Below, one piece after another: positions 34,219 through 42,199 of a stretch of 64,000 bases of DNA (positions within the stretch are counted from its first letter, which is position 1; every line of letters begins with the position of its first letter). Position numbers and translations under genes: made by a program. The notes under the pieces were generated by a model. That model saw nothing but the letters and a program-made list of their open reading frames with translations, was not told the origin of the DNA and ran no database searches. This stretch comes from Phreatobacter stygius (lineage in GTDB: Bacteria; Pseudomonadota; Alphaproteobacteria; Rhizobiales; Phreatobacteraceae). Where the stretch lies: the NCBI RefSeq assembly GCF_005144885.1, contig NZ_CP039690.1, positions 4,539,001-4,603,000 of the forward strand, given 5' to 3'.

Positions 34219-35153
34219 CCGCGTTTCTCCATTTTCGGATCGAGCGTGTCGCGCAGTCCATCGCCCAGCATGTTGACCGCCAGAACGGTGAGGGCGAGGA
34301 AAATGCCCGGATAGAGGATGTTGTGGGGGAACAGGCGGAACACTTGCCGGCCCTCGGCCATGATATTGCCCCAGGTCGGGATTTCAGGGGGAATGCCGAT
34401 GCCGAGGAAGGACAGGATCGCTTCCACCAGGATCGCCGAGGCGCAGATGAACGTGCCCTGGACCAGCAGCGGTGCGATGGTGTTGGGCAGGATATGCCGG
34501 ATCAGCAGCGGCAGCGTCGGGGTGCCGACGGTGATCGCCGCTTCGACATAGGGTTCCTCGCGCACCGACAGGACCACCGAGCGCACCAGCCGCACGACGC
34601 GTGGAATTTCCGGCACCATGATGGCGACGATGACGGTGAGCACGCCGGCGCGCGACAGCGAGACCAGCGCGATGGCCAGCAGGATGGCGGGGATCGCCAT
34701 CAGTCCGTCCATGATCCGCATGATGATGCCGTCGAGCCAGCGGAAATAGCCGGCCAGCATGCCGATGATCAGGCCGATCACGACCGAGAAGAAGGCCACG
34801 GTCACGCCAATGAAAATCGACACCTGAGCGCCGTAGATGACCCGCGAATAGACGTCGCGGCCGAGCGTGTCGGTGCCCATGTAATGGAGCATCGTCTTGC
34901 GGGTGCCGTCATCGAGCCGGTAGGAGCTTTCGGCCATCGGCAAGCGATTGCGCGCGGCCGGGTTGATCGCGGACGGGTCGTTGGTGGCGATCAGGGGCGC
35001 GATCAGGCCGATGAAGATCATCACCAGAACGATGGCCGCGCCGACGATGACCGACGGGTTCCGCTTCAGCTTGCGCCAGACGGTCGGCTTCGACGGCGCC
35101 GGAATGTCCACGGCGGCGGTGGTGAGCGGTGTGGAGGCAGCGGGGGCGGTCAA
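34215..35153 (-). CDS. ABC transporter permease, DppC/OppC-like
   Basis: 312 aa with an N-terminal cytoplasmic tail, TM1 near 35-55, a periplasmic loop, and five more helices. The permease EAA-like segment is VREEPYVEAAITVGTPTLPL. Start is inferred: TTG 35153 overlaps the stop of the preceding permease gene as TTGA and gives a normal N-terminus; a GTG about 40 bases further in is possible. The open frame upstream to 35570 is a shadow of the other permease. Confidence 0.9.
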   Translation of the reverse strand: MTAPAASTPLTTAAVDIPAPSKPTVWRKLKRNPSVIVGAAIVLVMIFIGLIAPLIATNDPSAINPAARNRLPMAESSYRLDDGTRKTMLHYMGTDTLGRDVYSRVIYGAQVSIFIGVTVAFFSVVIGLIIGMLAGYFRWLDGIIMRIMDGLMAIPAILLAIALVSLSRAGVLTVIVAIMVPEIPRVVRLVRSVVLSVREEPYVEAAITVGTPTLPLLIRHILPNTIAPLLVQGTFICASAILVEAILSFLGIGIPPEIPTWGNIMAEGRQVFRLFPHNILYPGIFLALTVLAVNMLGDGLRDTLDPKMEKRG

Positions 35154-36091
35154 TAGCGGATCCTCGGGTCGAAGATCGTGTAGGAGAGGTCCACGAGCAG
35201 GTTGATCAGCACATAGACGAGCGAAAACAAGAGGATGATCGCCTGGATCACCGGGAAGTCGCGCGCCAGCACGGCGTCGACGGTGAGTCGTCCGAGACCC
35301 GGGATCGAATAGACGCTCTCGGTCACCACCACGCCGCCGATCAGCAGCGCAACGCCGATGCCGACGACGGTGGCGATCGGCACAGCGGCATTTTTCAGCG
35401 CGTGGTGAAACAGCACCTTGATCTCGGTCTGGCCCTTGGCGCGGGCGGTGCGGATATAGTCTTCCGACAGCACCTCCAGCACGCTGGTGCGGGTCATCCG
35501 GGCGATCAGCGCGACATAGATGACCGACAGCGTGAAGGCCGGCAGAACCAGGCTGACGAACCAGGGCCAAAGCCCGTTGCCGATGCGCTGATAGCCCTGC
35601 ACCGGAAACCAGCCGAGCTTGATCGCGAAGATATAGACCAGCAGGTAGCCGATCACGAAGACCGGCACGGAGAAGCCGATCACCGAAAAGCCCATGACCA
35701 CCCGATCGATCCAGGTGCCCTGCTTATAGGCGGCGAGCACGCCGAGCGGAATGGCGACCAGCACGGCGATGAGGATGGTGAAGGCGGCCAGCGACAGGGT
35801 CGGCTCGATCCGGTCGGAGATCAGCTCCCAGACGGTCTTGCGGAAGAAGAAGCTCTCGCCGAGATCGCCGCGGACCGTGTTGGTCAGCCAGATGAAGAAC
35901 TGCGAGACGATCGGCTGGTCAAGCCCGAGCTTGGTCCTGATCTCGACGATCTGCTGGGAGGTGGCGTTGTCGCCGGCAATGACCGCCGCGGGGTCGCCGG
36001 GCGTCAGGCGCAGCATCAAGAACACCAATACCGCAACGGTGAGCAGTACTGGCACGGTCGCGGCGAGGCGGCGAAGGATATAGGAAATCAT
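35150..36091 (-). CDS. ABC transporter permease, DppB/OppB-like
   Basis: 313 aa. The family N-terminus ISYILRRLAATVPVLLTVAV (TM1), RLTPGDPAAVIAG, LGLDQPIVSQFFIWL, five further helices, and the EAA motif SEDYIRTARAKGQTEIKVLF with the C-terminal LLVDLSYTIFDPRIRY are all standard. It lies 66 bases downstream of the binding protein, with a strong hairpin terminator in that gap. Confidence 0.95.
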   Translation of the reverse strand: MISYILRRLAATVPVLLTVAVLVFLMLRLTPGDPAAVIAGDNATSQQIVEIRTKLGLDQPIVSQFFIWLTNTVRGDLGESFFFRKTVWELISDRIEPTLSLAAFTILIAVLVAIPLGVLAAYKQGTWIDRVVMGFSVIGFSVPVFVIGYLLVYIFAIKLGWFPVQGYQRIGNGLWPWFVSLVLPAFTLSVIYVALIARMTRTSVLEVLSEDYIRTARAKGQTEIKVLFHHALKNAAVPIATVVGIGVALLIGGVVVTESVYSIPGLGRLTVDAVLARDFPVIQAIILLFSLVYVLINLLVDLSYTIFDPRIRY

Positions 36092-36111
36092 ACGAAACCG
36101 ATCGACTACGC

Positions 36112-36144
36112 AAAGAAAACGGCGGCCGGAGGGTCCGGCCGCCG
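36112..36144 (-). terminator. Intercistronic terminator between binding protein and permease genes
   Basis: CGGCGGCCGGA (36120-36130) and TCCGGCCGCCG (36134-36144) form a perfect 11-bp stem with a GGG loop. On the minus strand it is followed by TTTTCTTT (36119-36112). It starts 13 bases after the SBP stop, so it should trim most transcripts to the SBP gene and let a fraction read into the permeases, giving excess binding protein. Confidence 0.8.
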
Positions 36145-36157
36145 ACAGCTCACCTTA

Positions 36158-37765
36158 TCAGGCTCCACGGCCTTTCTCGATATTCCAAAAGATCGGCGCG
36201 GGCGCCGGGATCCAGCCGCTGATGTTCGGGCGCGTGGCGCCCGGCTGATACCACTGGCCGAGATGAACGTGGGTCGGGCTTTCCGCCACGCGCCGCTGCA
36301 CGGCTTCGGCAATGCTCTTCTGCTCGGCCGGCGTGCCGGCGCGGGCGAAGCGCTGGCGCAGCGCCTCCAGTTCCGGGTCGTTCGGCCAGCCGAAGGCGGC
36401 CTTGTCGCCGGTGGCGTTGAAGAAGCCGGCCATCACCGGGTTGAGAATGTCGGCCGACACCCAGGAGGTCAGCATGGCATTCCAGCCGCCCTGCGCCGGC
36501 GGGTCCTTCTTGACGCGGCGGGCGACCACCGTCTGCCAGTCCATCGACTGCATGTCGACGACGAAGCCGCCGCGCTCCAGCAGCGATTTCGCGACCGGCC
36601 CGAGATTGGTCAGAACCTGCAGATCGGTCGAATGCAGGAGCACGATCGGCTCGCGGTTGTAGCCGGCTTCCTGCAGCAACTGCCGCGACTTGGCGAAGTT
36701 CGATTCCAGCTTGTCTTCCATGCCGGCGGTCGTCTCCAGCGGCGTGCCGCAGACGAACATGGCCTTGCAGACCTTGTAATATTCCGGGTCGCCGATGGTC
36801 GCCTTGAGGAAGTCCTCCTGGTTCAGCGCATAGAGCACGGCCTGGCGGATCTTCGGGTTGTCGAACGGCTTGACCGACTGATTGAAGCGCATGGTGTACT
36901 GGTTGCCGAGCGGGTTCCACTCGACCAGCTTGATCGAGCGATCGCCCTTCAACAGCGGCAGCAAGTCGTGGCTCGGTGCCTCCATCAGGTCGATTTCACC
37001 GGCGAGCAGGGCATTGGCTGCCTGCTGCTGGTCGGCGATGACACGCCACTCGACCCGGTTGACCTTGGCGACCTTGCCGCCGGCGAGGCTGGACGGCGGC
37101 TCGGCGCGCGGCTTGTAGCCGTCGAACTTGACATAAACAGCCTTGTCGCCCGGCCGCCATTCCTCGCGCACCATCCGGAACGGGCCGGAACCGGTGAAGT
37201 CGGAGATCTGAGTGTTCGGATCGGTGTCGGCGACCCGCTTCGGCATCATGAAGGGAACGTTGGAGGAGGGCTTGCCGAGCGCGAAGATCAGGAGGCCGGT
37301 CGGCTCCTTGAGTTTGATCTGGAAGCTCTTGGCATCCTTCACCGTGATGGCCTCGACGAAGCCGAGCACGGTCTGGCCGAGCGCATCGCGGGCGCCCCAG
37401 CGCTTGATCGAGGCGACGCAGTCTTCCGCCGTGACCGGCTGGTTGTCGTGCCAGAGCAGCCCGTCGCGCAGGGTGAAGTCATAGGTCAGCTTGTCGGCGC
37501 TGGCAGTGAAACCCTGCAGCATCTGCGGCTGGATCTCGCCCTTGGCGTCCATCGCCAGCAGGGTGTCGTAGATCATGTAGCCGTGGTTGCGGGTGATATA
37601 GGCGGTGGTCCAGATCGGGTCGACGATGCGCAGGTCGGAGTGCATCACGACGCGCAGGACATCCTGCGGCTGCTGCGCACTGACGGAGATCGGGGCAGAG
37701 AGCGCGCCTGCGGTGGCGGCGGCGCCGGCCACGACGGAACGGCGGGACAATTTCACGGACGACAT
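36158..37765 (-). CDS. ABC transporter substrate-binding protein, family 5 (DppA/OppA-like)
   Basis: 535-residue periplasmic receptor. A leader with a twin-arginine-like motif (LSRRSVVAGAAATAGAL) is cleaved near VSAQQ. Family-5 signatures: LRVVMHSDLRIVDPIWTTAY, YDFTLRDGLLWHDNQPVTAE, FTGSGPFRMVREEWRPGDKA and QAVLYALNQEDFLKATIGDP. Substrate could be a peptide, opine or other solute. First gene of the importer operon; its mRNA 3' end is probably set by the hairpin at 36120-36144. Confidence 0.95.
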   Translation of the reverse strand: MSSVKLSRRSVVAGAAATAGALSAPISVSAQQPQDVLRVVMHSDLRIVDPIWTTAYITRNHGYMIYDTLLAMDAKGEIQPQMLQGFTASADKLTYDFTLRDGLLWHDNQPVTAEDCVASIKRWGARDALGQTVLGFVEAITVKDAKSFQIKLKEPTGLLIFALGKPSSNVPFMMPKRVADTDPNTQISDFTGSGPFRMVREEWRPGDKAVYVKFDGYKPRAEPPSSLAGGKVAKVNRVEWRVIADQQQAANALLAGEIDLMEAPSHDLLPLLKGDRSIKLVEWNPLGNQYTMRFNQSVKPFDNPKIRQAVLYALNQEDFLKATIGDPEYYKVCKAMFVCGTPLETTAGMEDKLESNFAKSRQLLQEAGYNREPIVLLHSTDLQVLTNLGPVAKSLLERGGFVVDMQSMDWQTVVARRVKKDPPAQGGWNAMLTSWVSADILNPVMAGFFNATGDKAAFGWPNDPELEALRQRFARAGTPAEQKSIAEAVQRRVAESPTHVHLGQWYQPGATRPNISGWIPAPAPIFWNIEKGRGA

Positions 37766-37833
37766 AGCGAAACTCCTCGGAGGACGCGGTGGGTAAACGG
37801 AGCCACCGAGCGCGATCGGGATGAGACGATGCT

Positions 37834-37850
37834 TGTCAAAGCGAAGTCAA
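37834..37850 (-). promoter_or_regulatory. Possible promoter element upstream of the family-5 binding protein
   Basis: On the minus strand TTGACT (37850-37845) and TTGACA (37839-37834) occur 11 bases apart, about 70-85 bases before the start at 37765. Either can serve as a -35 box, or the pair as a tandem regulator site. No clear -10 box was found. Confidence 0.3.
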
Positions 37851-37922
37851 TCCCGTTCCGCAGCCAGGGGGCGCGTAATTTCGATGCACGCACAGGCTTT
37901 GTGCAGACCGGCGATGCGACAA

Positions 37923-39329
37923 TCAGACGCGTGCGAAGGGCCGGGCCGTCTCAAAGGCACTCATGGCCTTCAAAACCAGCGCGTCGGCGCGCTTCGCGCC
38001 GACGATATGCAGGCCGATCGGCAAGCCGTCGCCGTCGCGACCGCAAGGGACGCTGGCCGCCGGCTGCTGGGTCACGTTGAACGGTGGGGTGAACGGGCTC
38101 CAGTCGGTCCACAGCGGGCCCCATTCGGCCTGGCCCGCAAAGCCGGCCGGCGGCAGGTCGGCGCCAATAGGGATGGCGCCGGTCGGCATGGTCGGAGTGA
38201 TCAGGAGGTCATAGGTCTCGTGGAATTTGGCCATGGCGATGACCACCTTGGCGCGCTGGTAGAGCAAGGCGTCGATCAGCGCGGTGGCCGGCATCCTGGC
38301 ACCGATCCGGGCACAGTCGACCAGGCCCGGATCCATCTCCGCCTGTTCGGCCGGGCTGAAGGCGGACAGCGCCAGCGCTGCCCCGGCGTTCCAGATATCC
38401 CAGGCCAGCGGCGCGGGATCGTCGATCGGCGGGTCGACCTGATCGACGGTCGCGCCGAGATCCTCGAACACCCGGGCCGCGTCGGCGATCGCCTTGTCCA
38501 CGGCCGGATCGACCTTCTTGACGAAGCCGAGCCGTGGCGAATAGGCGATCCGGAGCCCCTTGACGCCGTCCTCCAGCCCGACGGTGAAGTCGGGCGCCGG
38601 CGTGTTCCAGGCCATCGGATCGCGTGCGTCGGGCCCGGACAGGATCGACAGCAGGGCAGCGACCTCGCGCACCTCGCGGGCGATCGGTCCGAGATGAGCG
38701 AGCTCGCCCATCACCGAGAGCGGATAGGCCGGCACGCGGCCGAAGCTCGGCTTGATGCCGGCGACGCCGCAAAAGGCCGAGGGGATGCGGATCGAGCCGA
38801 GGCCGTCGGAGCCGAGATGGAAACGGCCGATGCCGAGCGCCGCCGCCGCCGCCCCGCCCGAGCTCGAGCCGCCGGCGGTCCGGTCCTTGTTCCAGGGATT
38901 GCGGGTATGGCCCGTGAGCGGTGAGGAGGACAGGCCGATCCAGCCGAATTCCGGCATGGTGGTGGTGCCGAGAACGACCAGGCCGGCGTCCTTGCAGCGC
39001 GCGGTAACCGGCGCGTCGAAGGTCATCGGCGTCGCCGACGCGACCTTGGAGCCCTTGCGGCTCGGCCAGCCCTCGACCGCCATGTTGTCCTTCACCGTGA
39101 CGGTCACTCCGTCGAACCGGCTCTTCTGCTCGCCCTTCATCCAGCGCGCTTCCGCCGCGCGCGCCCAGTCGAGCGTGCGCTTGCGGTCAAGGGTGACGAA
39201 GGCGTTGATCGTCGATTGCGCCGCCTCGGCCCGGTCGAGCGCGTCGGACGTCGCCTCCACCGGCGACAATTGTTTGCGCCGGAAAGCCTGGCCAAGGGCG
39301 AAAGCGTCGAGATCGGAAATTCTGGTCAT
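37923..39329 (-). CDS. Amidase-signature family amidohydrolase
   Basis: 468 aa. The Ser-cisSer-Lys triad is visible: Lys in GVTVTVKDNMAVEG (about 76) and the Ser pair in KDRTAGGSSSGGAAAAALG (about 147-165). The glycine loop GSDGLGSIRIPSAFCG has Leu where most members have Gly. C-terminal PFNVTQQPAASVPCG is also typical. ATG 39329 has GGGGAG about 7 nt upstream. Upstream on the same strand as the family-5 importer with a 157-base gap, so amide hydrolysis of an imported compound is plausible. Confidence 0.93.
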   Translation of the reverse strand: MTRISDLDAFALGQAFRRKQLSPVEATSDALDRAEAAQSTINAFVTLDRKRTLDWARAAEARWMKGEQKSRFDGVTVTVKDNMAVEGWPSRKGSKVASATPMTFDAPVTARCKDAGLVVLGTTTMPEFGWIGLSSSPLTGHTRNPWNKDRTAGGSSSGGAAAAALGIGRFHLGSDGLGSIRIPSAFCGVAGIKPSFGRVPAYPLSVMGELAHLGPIAREVREVAALLSILSGPDARDPMAWNTPAPDFTVGLEDGVKGLRIAYSPRLGFVKKVDPAVDKAIADAARVFEDLGATVDQVDPPIDDPAPLAWDIWNAGAALALSAFSPAEQAEMDPGLVDCARIGARMPATALIDALLYQRAKVVIAMAKFHETYDLLITPTMPTGAIPIGADLPPAGFAGQAEWGPLWTDWSPFTPPFNVTQQPAASVPCGRDGDGLPIGLHIVGAKRADALVLKAMSAFETARPFARV

Positions 39330-39458
39330 GCATCGTCTCCCCTGCGCACAGGCTGCCACGGCGGCGGGGGCGCGGGTAAGCCCCCCGCCCGACAAATCGG
39401 TCATGTCGGAAAAGGGGATGCATTTGTCGTTAATCGTGGCCCGGAGAGAACATCGATC

Positions 39459-39986
39459 TCATCGGGCGAGATATTCGCGCATCATCATGCGCGCCCGGTG
39501 AAGCCGCGCCTTGACCGCCTCGCGGCTGAGGCCGCGTTCGCCTGCGATCTCGTCGATGGTCATTTCCCTGACATCGCGCATCAGCGCGATCTCGCGATAC
39601 TGCGCCGGCAAGGCCTCCATGGCGGCGGCGATATCCAGCCGTATCTCGATGTCGGGACGGCTGGCAAAGGTGCGCTCCAGATCGATCCCGTCGATCGGTT
39701 CGGTCGGGACAAGGCCGGCGCGACGTGCCAGGCGCAGGCATTCGCGCCGCACCACCACGAACAGCCAGCGCGATACCGCCGCAAGCGAACGAATGCTGCC
39801 GACGCGCCTGAACAGCAGCCAGAGTGCCTCCTGGGCGGCGTCCTCGGCATCAGCCGAGCCGCGGCAGGCGGCGCGCGCATAACGCCGGATGTCGGGCTGG
39901 GCGATCGCGAGAAGCGCGACGATGGCGGCCTGGTCGCCCAGGCGCGCCGCTTCGAACAGAGGTTGGGGCCAGGTTTTGCCGGTCAC
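39459..39986 (-). CDS. ECF-type RNA polymerase sigma factor
   Basis: 175 aa with region 2 (ADAEDAAQEALWLLFRRVGS, about 45-65) and region 4 (LPAQYREIALMRDVREMTID and EIAGERGLSREAVKARLHRA, about 125-168); region 3 is absent as in group IV sigma factors. The start is GTG 39986, overlapping the TGA of the upstream DUF2892 gene as GTGA. No recognisable anti-sigma gene is adjacent unless the DUF2892 protein plays that part. Confidence 0.88.
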   Translation of the reverse strand: MTGKTWPQPLFEAARLGDQAAIVALLAIAQPDIRRYARAACRGSADAEDAAQEALWLLFRRVGSIRSLAAVSRWLFVVVRRECLRLARRAGLVPTEPIDGIDLERTFASRPDIEIRLDIAAAMEALPAQYREIALMRDVREMTIDEIAGERGLSREAVKARLHRARMMMREYLAR

Positions 39987-40198
39987 GCGCCGCGTCCATC
40001 GCGCCGGCCGACACCGGCGACCGCGCACATCGGGCAATAGCCGACAATACCGGTCAAGGCGAACATCGCGCCCGCCGCGGCGCCGGCAAGGCTGAGTGGG
40101 GGCGCCATCAGGGCGAGCGCGGCGCCGGCGCCGGCAAGGCCGAGCGCAATGCGGGCGATCTGCTGAAAGCCGCCAATATTCTTTCGGTAGAAGACCAT
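39983..40198 (-). CDS. DUF2892 (YgaP-type) small membrane protein
   Basis: 71 aa, too short to be prominent but well supported: MVFYRKNIGGFQQIARIALG is the DUF2892 N-terminus, followed by two hydrophobic segments (about 20-35 and 38-55) and the C-terminal GYCPMCAVAG. The Cys-x-x-Cys is a possible redox or metal site. It is translationally coupled to the ECF sigma gene downstream (GTGA), suggesting a functional link such as membrane control of the sigma factor; this is inference. Confidence 0.8.
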   Translation of the reverse strand: MVFYRKNIGGFQQIARIALGLAGAGAALALMAPPLSLAGAAAGAMFALTGIVGYCPMCAVAGVGRRDGRGA

Positions 40199-40393
40199 GG
40201 ATCTCATCTCCTGTGTCGCCGGGCTGGCCGGCTTGCAGGGATGAAGAGGCGGCCAGGAGCCAAAGCGGTTCGCCTGACGCCGCGTTTTTTTTGCGGCGGC
40301 ATCGGGCATGACCGGCGATCGGCCCGGTTGACCGCCATTCGGCCGGCGCCATAGCCTTGGCGTCATCGTTGCGCCGACCGAATGAAATGACCG

Positions 40394-40867
40394 ATGTCGA
40401 AGACCACCCGCGCGACGCTTGCCCTTGCCAAGGCCGGCGCCACCTTCACCGTTCATACCTACGACTATGACCCGGGCGCCGACCGCATTGGCCTGCAAGC
40501 GGCGGAAGCACTTGGCGAAATGCCCCGGCGCGTGCTCAAGACGCTGATGGCCGAGGTCGATGGCAAGCCGGTCTGTGTCGTCTTGCCGTCCGACCGCGAG
40601 GTCAGCATGAAGAAGCTCGCCGCGGCCTTCGGCGGCAAATCGGCCAACATGATGAAGCCGGGCGATGCCGAGCGGCTGACCGGCTACCATGTCGGCGGCA
40701 TCAGCCCGTTCGGACAGAAGCGCGCCGTGCCGACCGTGATCGAGACGGCAGCCCTGGCCGAAGATCACGTCTTCATCAATGGCGGCCAGCGCGGTTTGCA
40801 GGTGCGGCTCGCCCCGAAGGATGCGCAGCAGGTGCTCAAGGCCGTCGCCGAACCGGTGGCCGCCTGA
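40394..40867 (+). CDS. ybaK: YbaK/EbsC-family Cys-tRNA(Pro) deacylase
   Basis: 157-residue trans-editing enzyme that hydrolyses Cys wrongly charged on tRNA(Pro). Family motifs: FTVHTYDYDPGADRIGLQAA, RRVLKTLMAEVDGKPVCVVL (catalytic Lys in LKTL), and YHVGGISPFGQKRAVPTVIE with the family Gly-Gly-x-Ser-Pro-x-Gly. Convergent with the DUF2855 gene. Confidence 0.95.
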   Translation: MSKTTRATLALAKAGATFTVHTYDYDPGADRIGLQAAEALGEMPRRVLKTLMAEVDGKPVCVVLPSDREVSMKKLAAAFGGKSANMMKPGDAERLTGYHVGGISPFGQKRAVPTVIETAALAEDHVFINGGQRGLQVRLAPKDAQQVLKAVAEPVAA

Positions 40868-40890
40868 CCGGCGGCGGGCGCCGCGCCGCT

Positions 40891-42045
40891 TCAGGACGCG
40901 CCGATTGACAGGACATGCGCCTTTTCAGGGGCCGTCCTGCCGTCGAGGACGTCGCGATAGATGCGCTCGAGCCCGTCCCTGCCGGTCGAATGTTCGACCA
41001 CCAGCCAAGGCCCGACATATCCGAGGAAGCCGTGCCATGCCTCCGCCAGTCGCGCCCTCAGAAGGTCGGCGCCCCATTCCTTGCGGCGTGCGATGATGTG
41101 GTCGGGGGTGAAGAACAGCGTCGGCGCTGGCCCCGGCAGTTCGGCGCCAGCTGAACCAAACGCGCCTGCAAAGGCATCCCAATGCGTCAGGCCGACCCGG
41201 GCGCTGTGCTGCAAGGCGTTGCCCATGCGGCCATGGACCGCCGCCTGCACCTTCGAATCCCCGGCAATGTCGATGAAGACCGCAGGTGCGTCGGAGAGCG
41301 ACGATATCGCGTCATAACCGACAACCCGGTCGTAAACGCCGCGACGCCGGACGAAGTCCGCATTGGCACCCGAGGTCAGCCCGATGATCTCGAATTCCCG
41401 CGTCGGTATCCGCGCCAGCAGGAAGGCGAGGCCGAGCGCGGTCTTGCTGGAGGCGCTGGAGATGATGATCTGCCGGGCGCCGAAGAACCGCGCGTCCTTG
41501 AGGAATTCCGAGCAGAAGAACGACAGGCTGAACAGCGGACGCAGGACCAGGTGCGCGTCCTCGTGGGTCCGCTCATAGCTGCCGTCACGGTTGACCAGGA
41601 CATATTCGTTATAGGTTGGCGGCAGCACGTTGCGATGGGCCGTGGCGTCGACGAAGCGGGTGCCGCGCAAGCCGTCCGGCTGCATCGGGAGATGTGTGGC
41701 CATCGGAAAATAGCCATAGATGCGCTCGCCCTCATGCACCTCCGGATGGCGTGATCCGACCACGTCGCCGAGACCCCAGACCGGAATACACCCCCAGTTG
41801 TCCTCGGCCGGGAAAAACCGCCAGTAGGCGATCTGGTCACCCAACCGGGCATAGCTGACATTGTTGGCCGTGAAGGCGAATTTGGTGATCGCCACGACGA
41901 TCTGGCCAGCCGCGATACGGGTGCTGTCCGGCGCATCGCGCTCGTGCCAGGACCATTGCCGCAGGTTGTCCTTGGCGACGCGGAATCCGCTGAAGCCTCC
42001 CGCGGCGCGGACGGCGGCTATCTTGGCTGTCCTGTCGAAATCCAT
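40891..42045 (-). CDS. DUF2855 family protein
   Basis: 384 aa. The architecture resembles medium-chain dehydrogenases: an N-terminal GroES-like part (NNVSYARLGDQIAYWRFFPA, WGCIPVWGLGDVVGSRHPEV) and a Rossmann-like part (RQIIISSASSKTALGLAFLL, VVGYDAISSLSDAPAVFIDI). DUF2855 proteins have no fixed activity known to me. Divergent from the LysR gene at 42200 across 154 bases with a palindrome, so it is a probable target of that regulator. Confidence 0.88.
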   Translation of the reverse strand: MDFDRTAKIAAVRAAGGFSGFRVAKDNLRQWSWHERDAPDSTRIAAGQIVVAITKFAFTANNVSYARLGDQIAYWRFFPAEDNWGCIPVWGLGDVVGSRHPEVHEGERIYGYFPMATHLPMQPDGLRGTRFVDATAHRNVLPPTYNEYVLVNRDGSYERTHEDAHLVLRPLFSLSFFCSEFLKDARFFGARQIIISSASSKTALGLAFLLARIPTREFEIIGLTSGANADFVRRRGVYDRVVGYDAISSLSDAPAVFIDIAGDSKVQAAVHGRMGNALQHSARVGLTHWDAFAGAFGSAGAELPGPAPTLFFTPDHIIARRKEWGADLLRARLAEAWHGFLGYVGPWLVVEHSTGRDGLERIYRDVLDGRTAPEKAHVLSIGAS

Positions 42046-42158
42046 GATCGCTGTCCCCTGCTGATCGCCATCCGGCGCCGCCGGCGCGGTGCGGCATCGG
42101 CGGGCTCGGCGGTCGCCACGCCTTTTCCCGTTGAGCGAGGGTAGGAGGCGGGCGTATC

Positions 42159-42182
42159 ATTCAGCAAATGCATTGTCTGAAT
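42159..42182. promoter_or_regulatory. 24-bp palindromic candidate LysR operator
   Basis: ATTCAG (42159-42164) and CTGAAT (42177-42182) flank the inner palindrome AATGCATT (42167-42174), giving near-complete dyad symmetry. It ends 17 bases before the LysR ATG and about 115 bases from the DUF2855 start, a usual place for a LysR box controlling both genes. Confidence 0.6.
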
Positions 42183-42199
42183 ACGGACCAATAAATCAG

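Noticed and set aside
30670-34314. 1214-codon plus-strand open frame across three genes
   Set aside because: It runs opposite the MFS start, adenine deaminase and ABC ATPase genes; composition is Arg/Asp/Gln/His-rich nonsense without domains. It is a high-GC codon-bias shadow.
35129-38080. 983-codon plus-strand frame opposite the family-5 ABC genes
   Set aside because: Shadow of well-supported permease and SBP genes; low-complexity charged sequence.
39983-40768. 261-codon minus-strand frame containing the DUF2892 protein
   Set aside because: Only the last 71 codons have family character; the upstream part is antisense to ybaK and intergenic sequence.
42089-42199. N-terminal extension of the LysR protein
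   Set aside because: The canonical LysR N-terminus begins at ATG 42200, and the extension would run through the palindromic operator.
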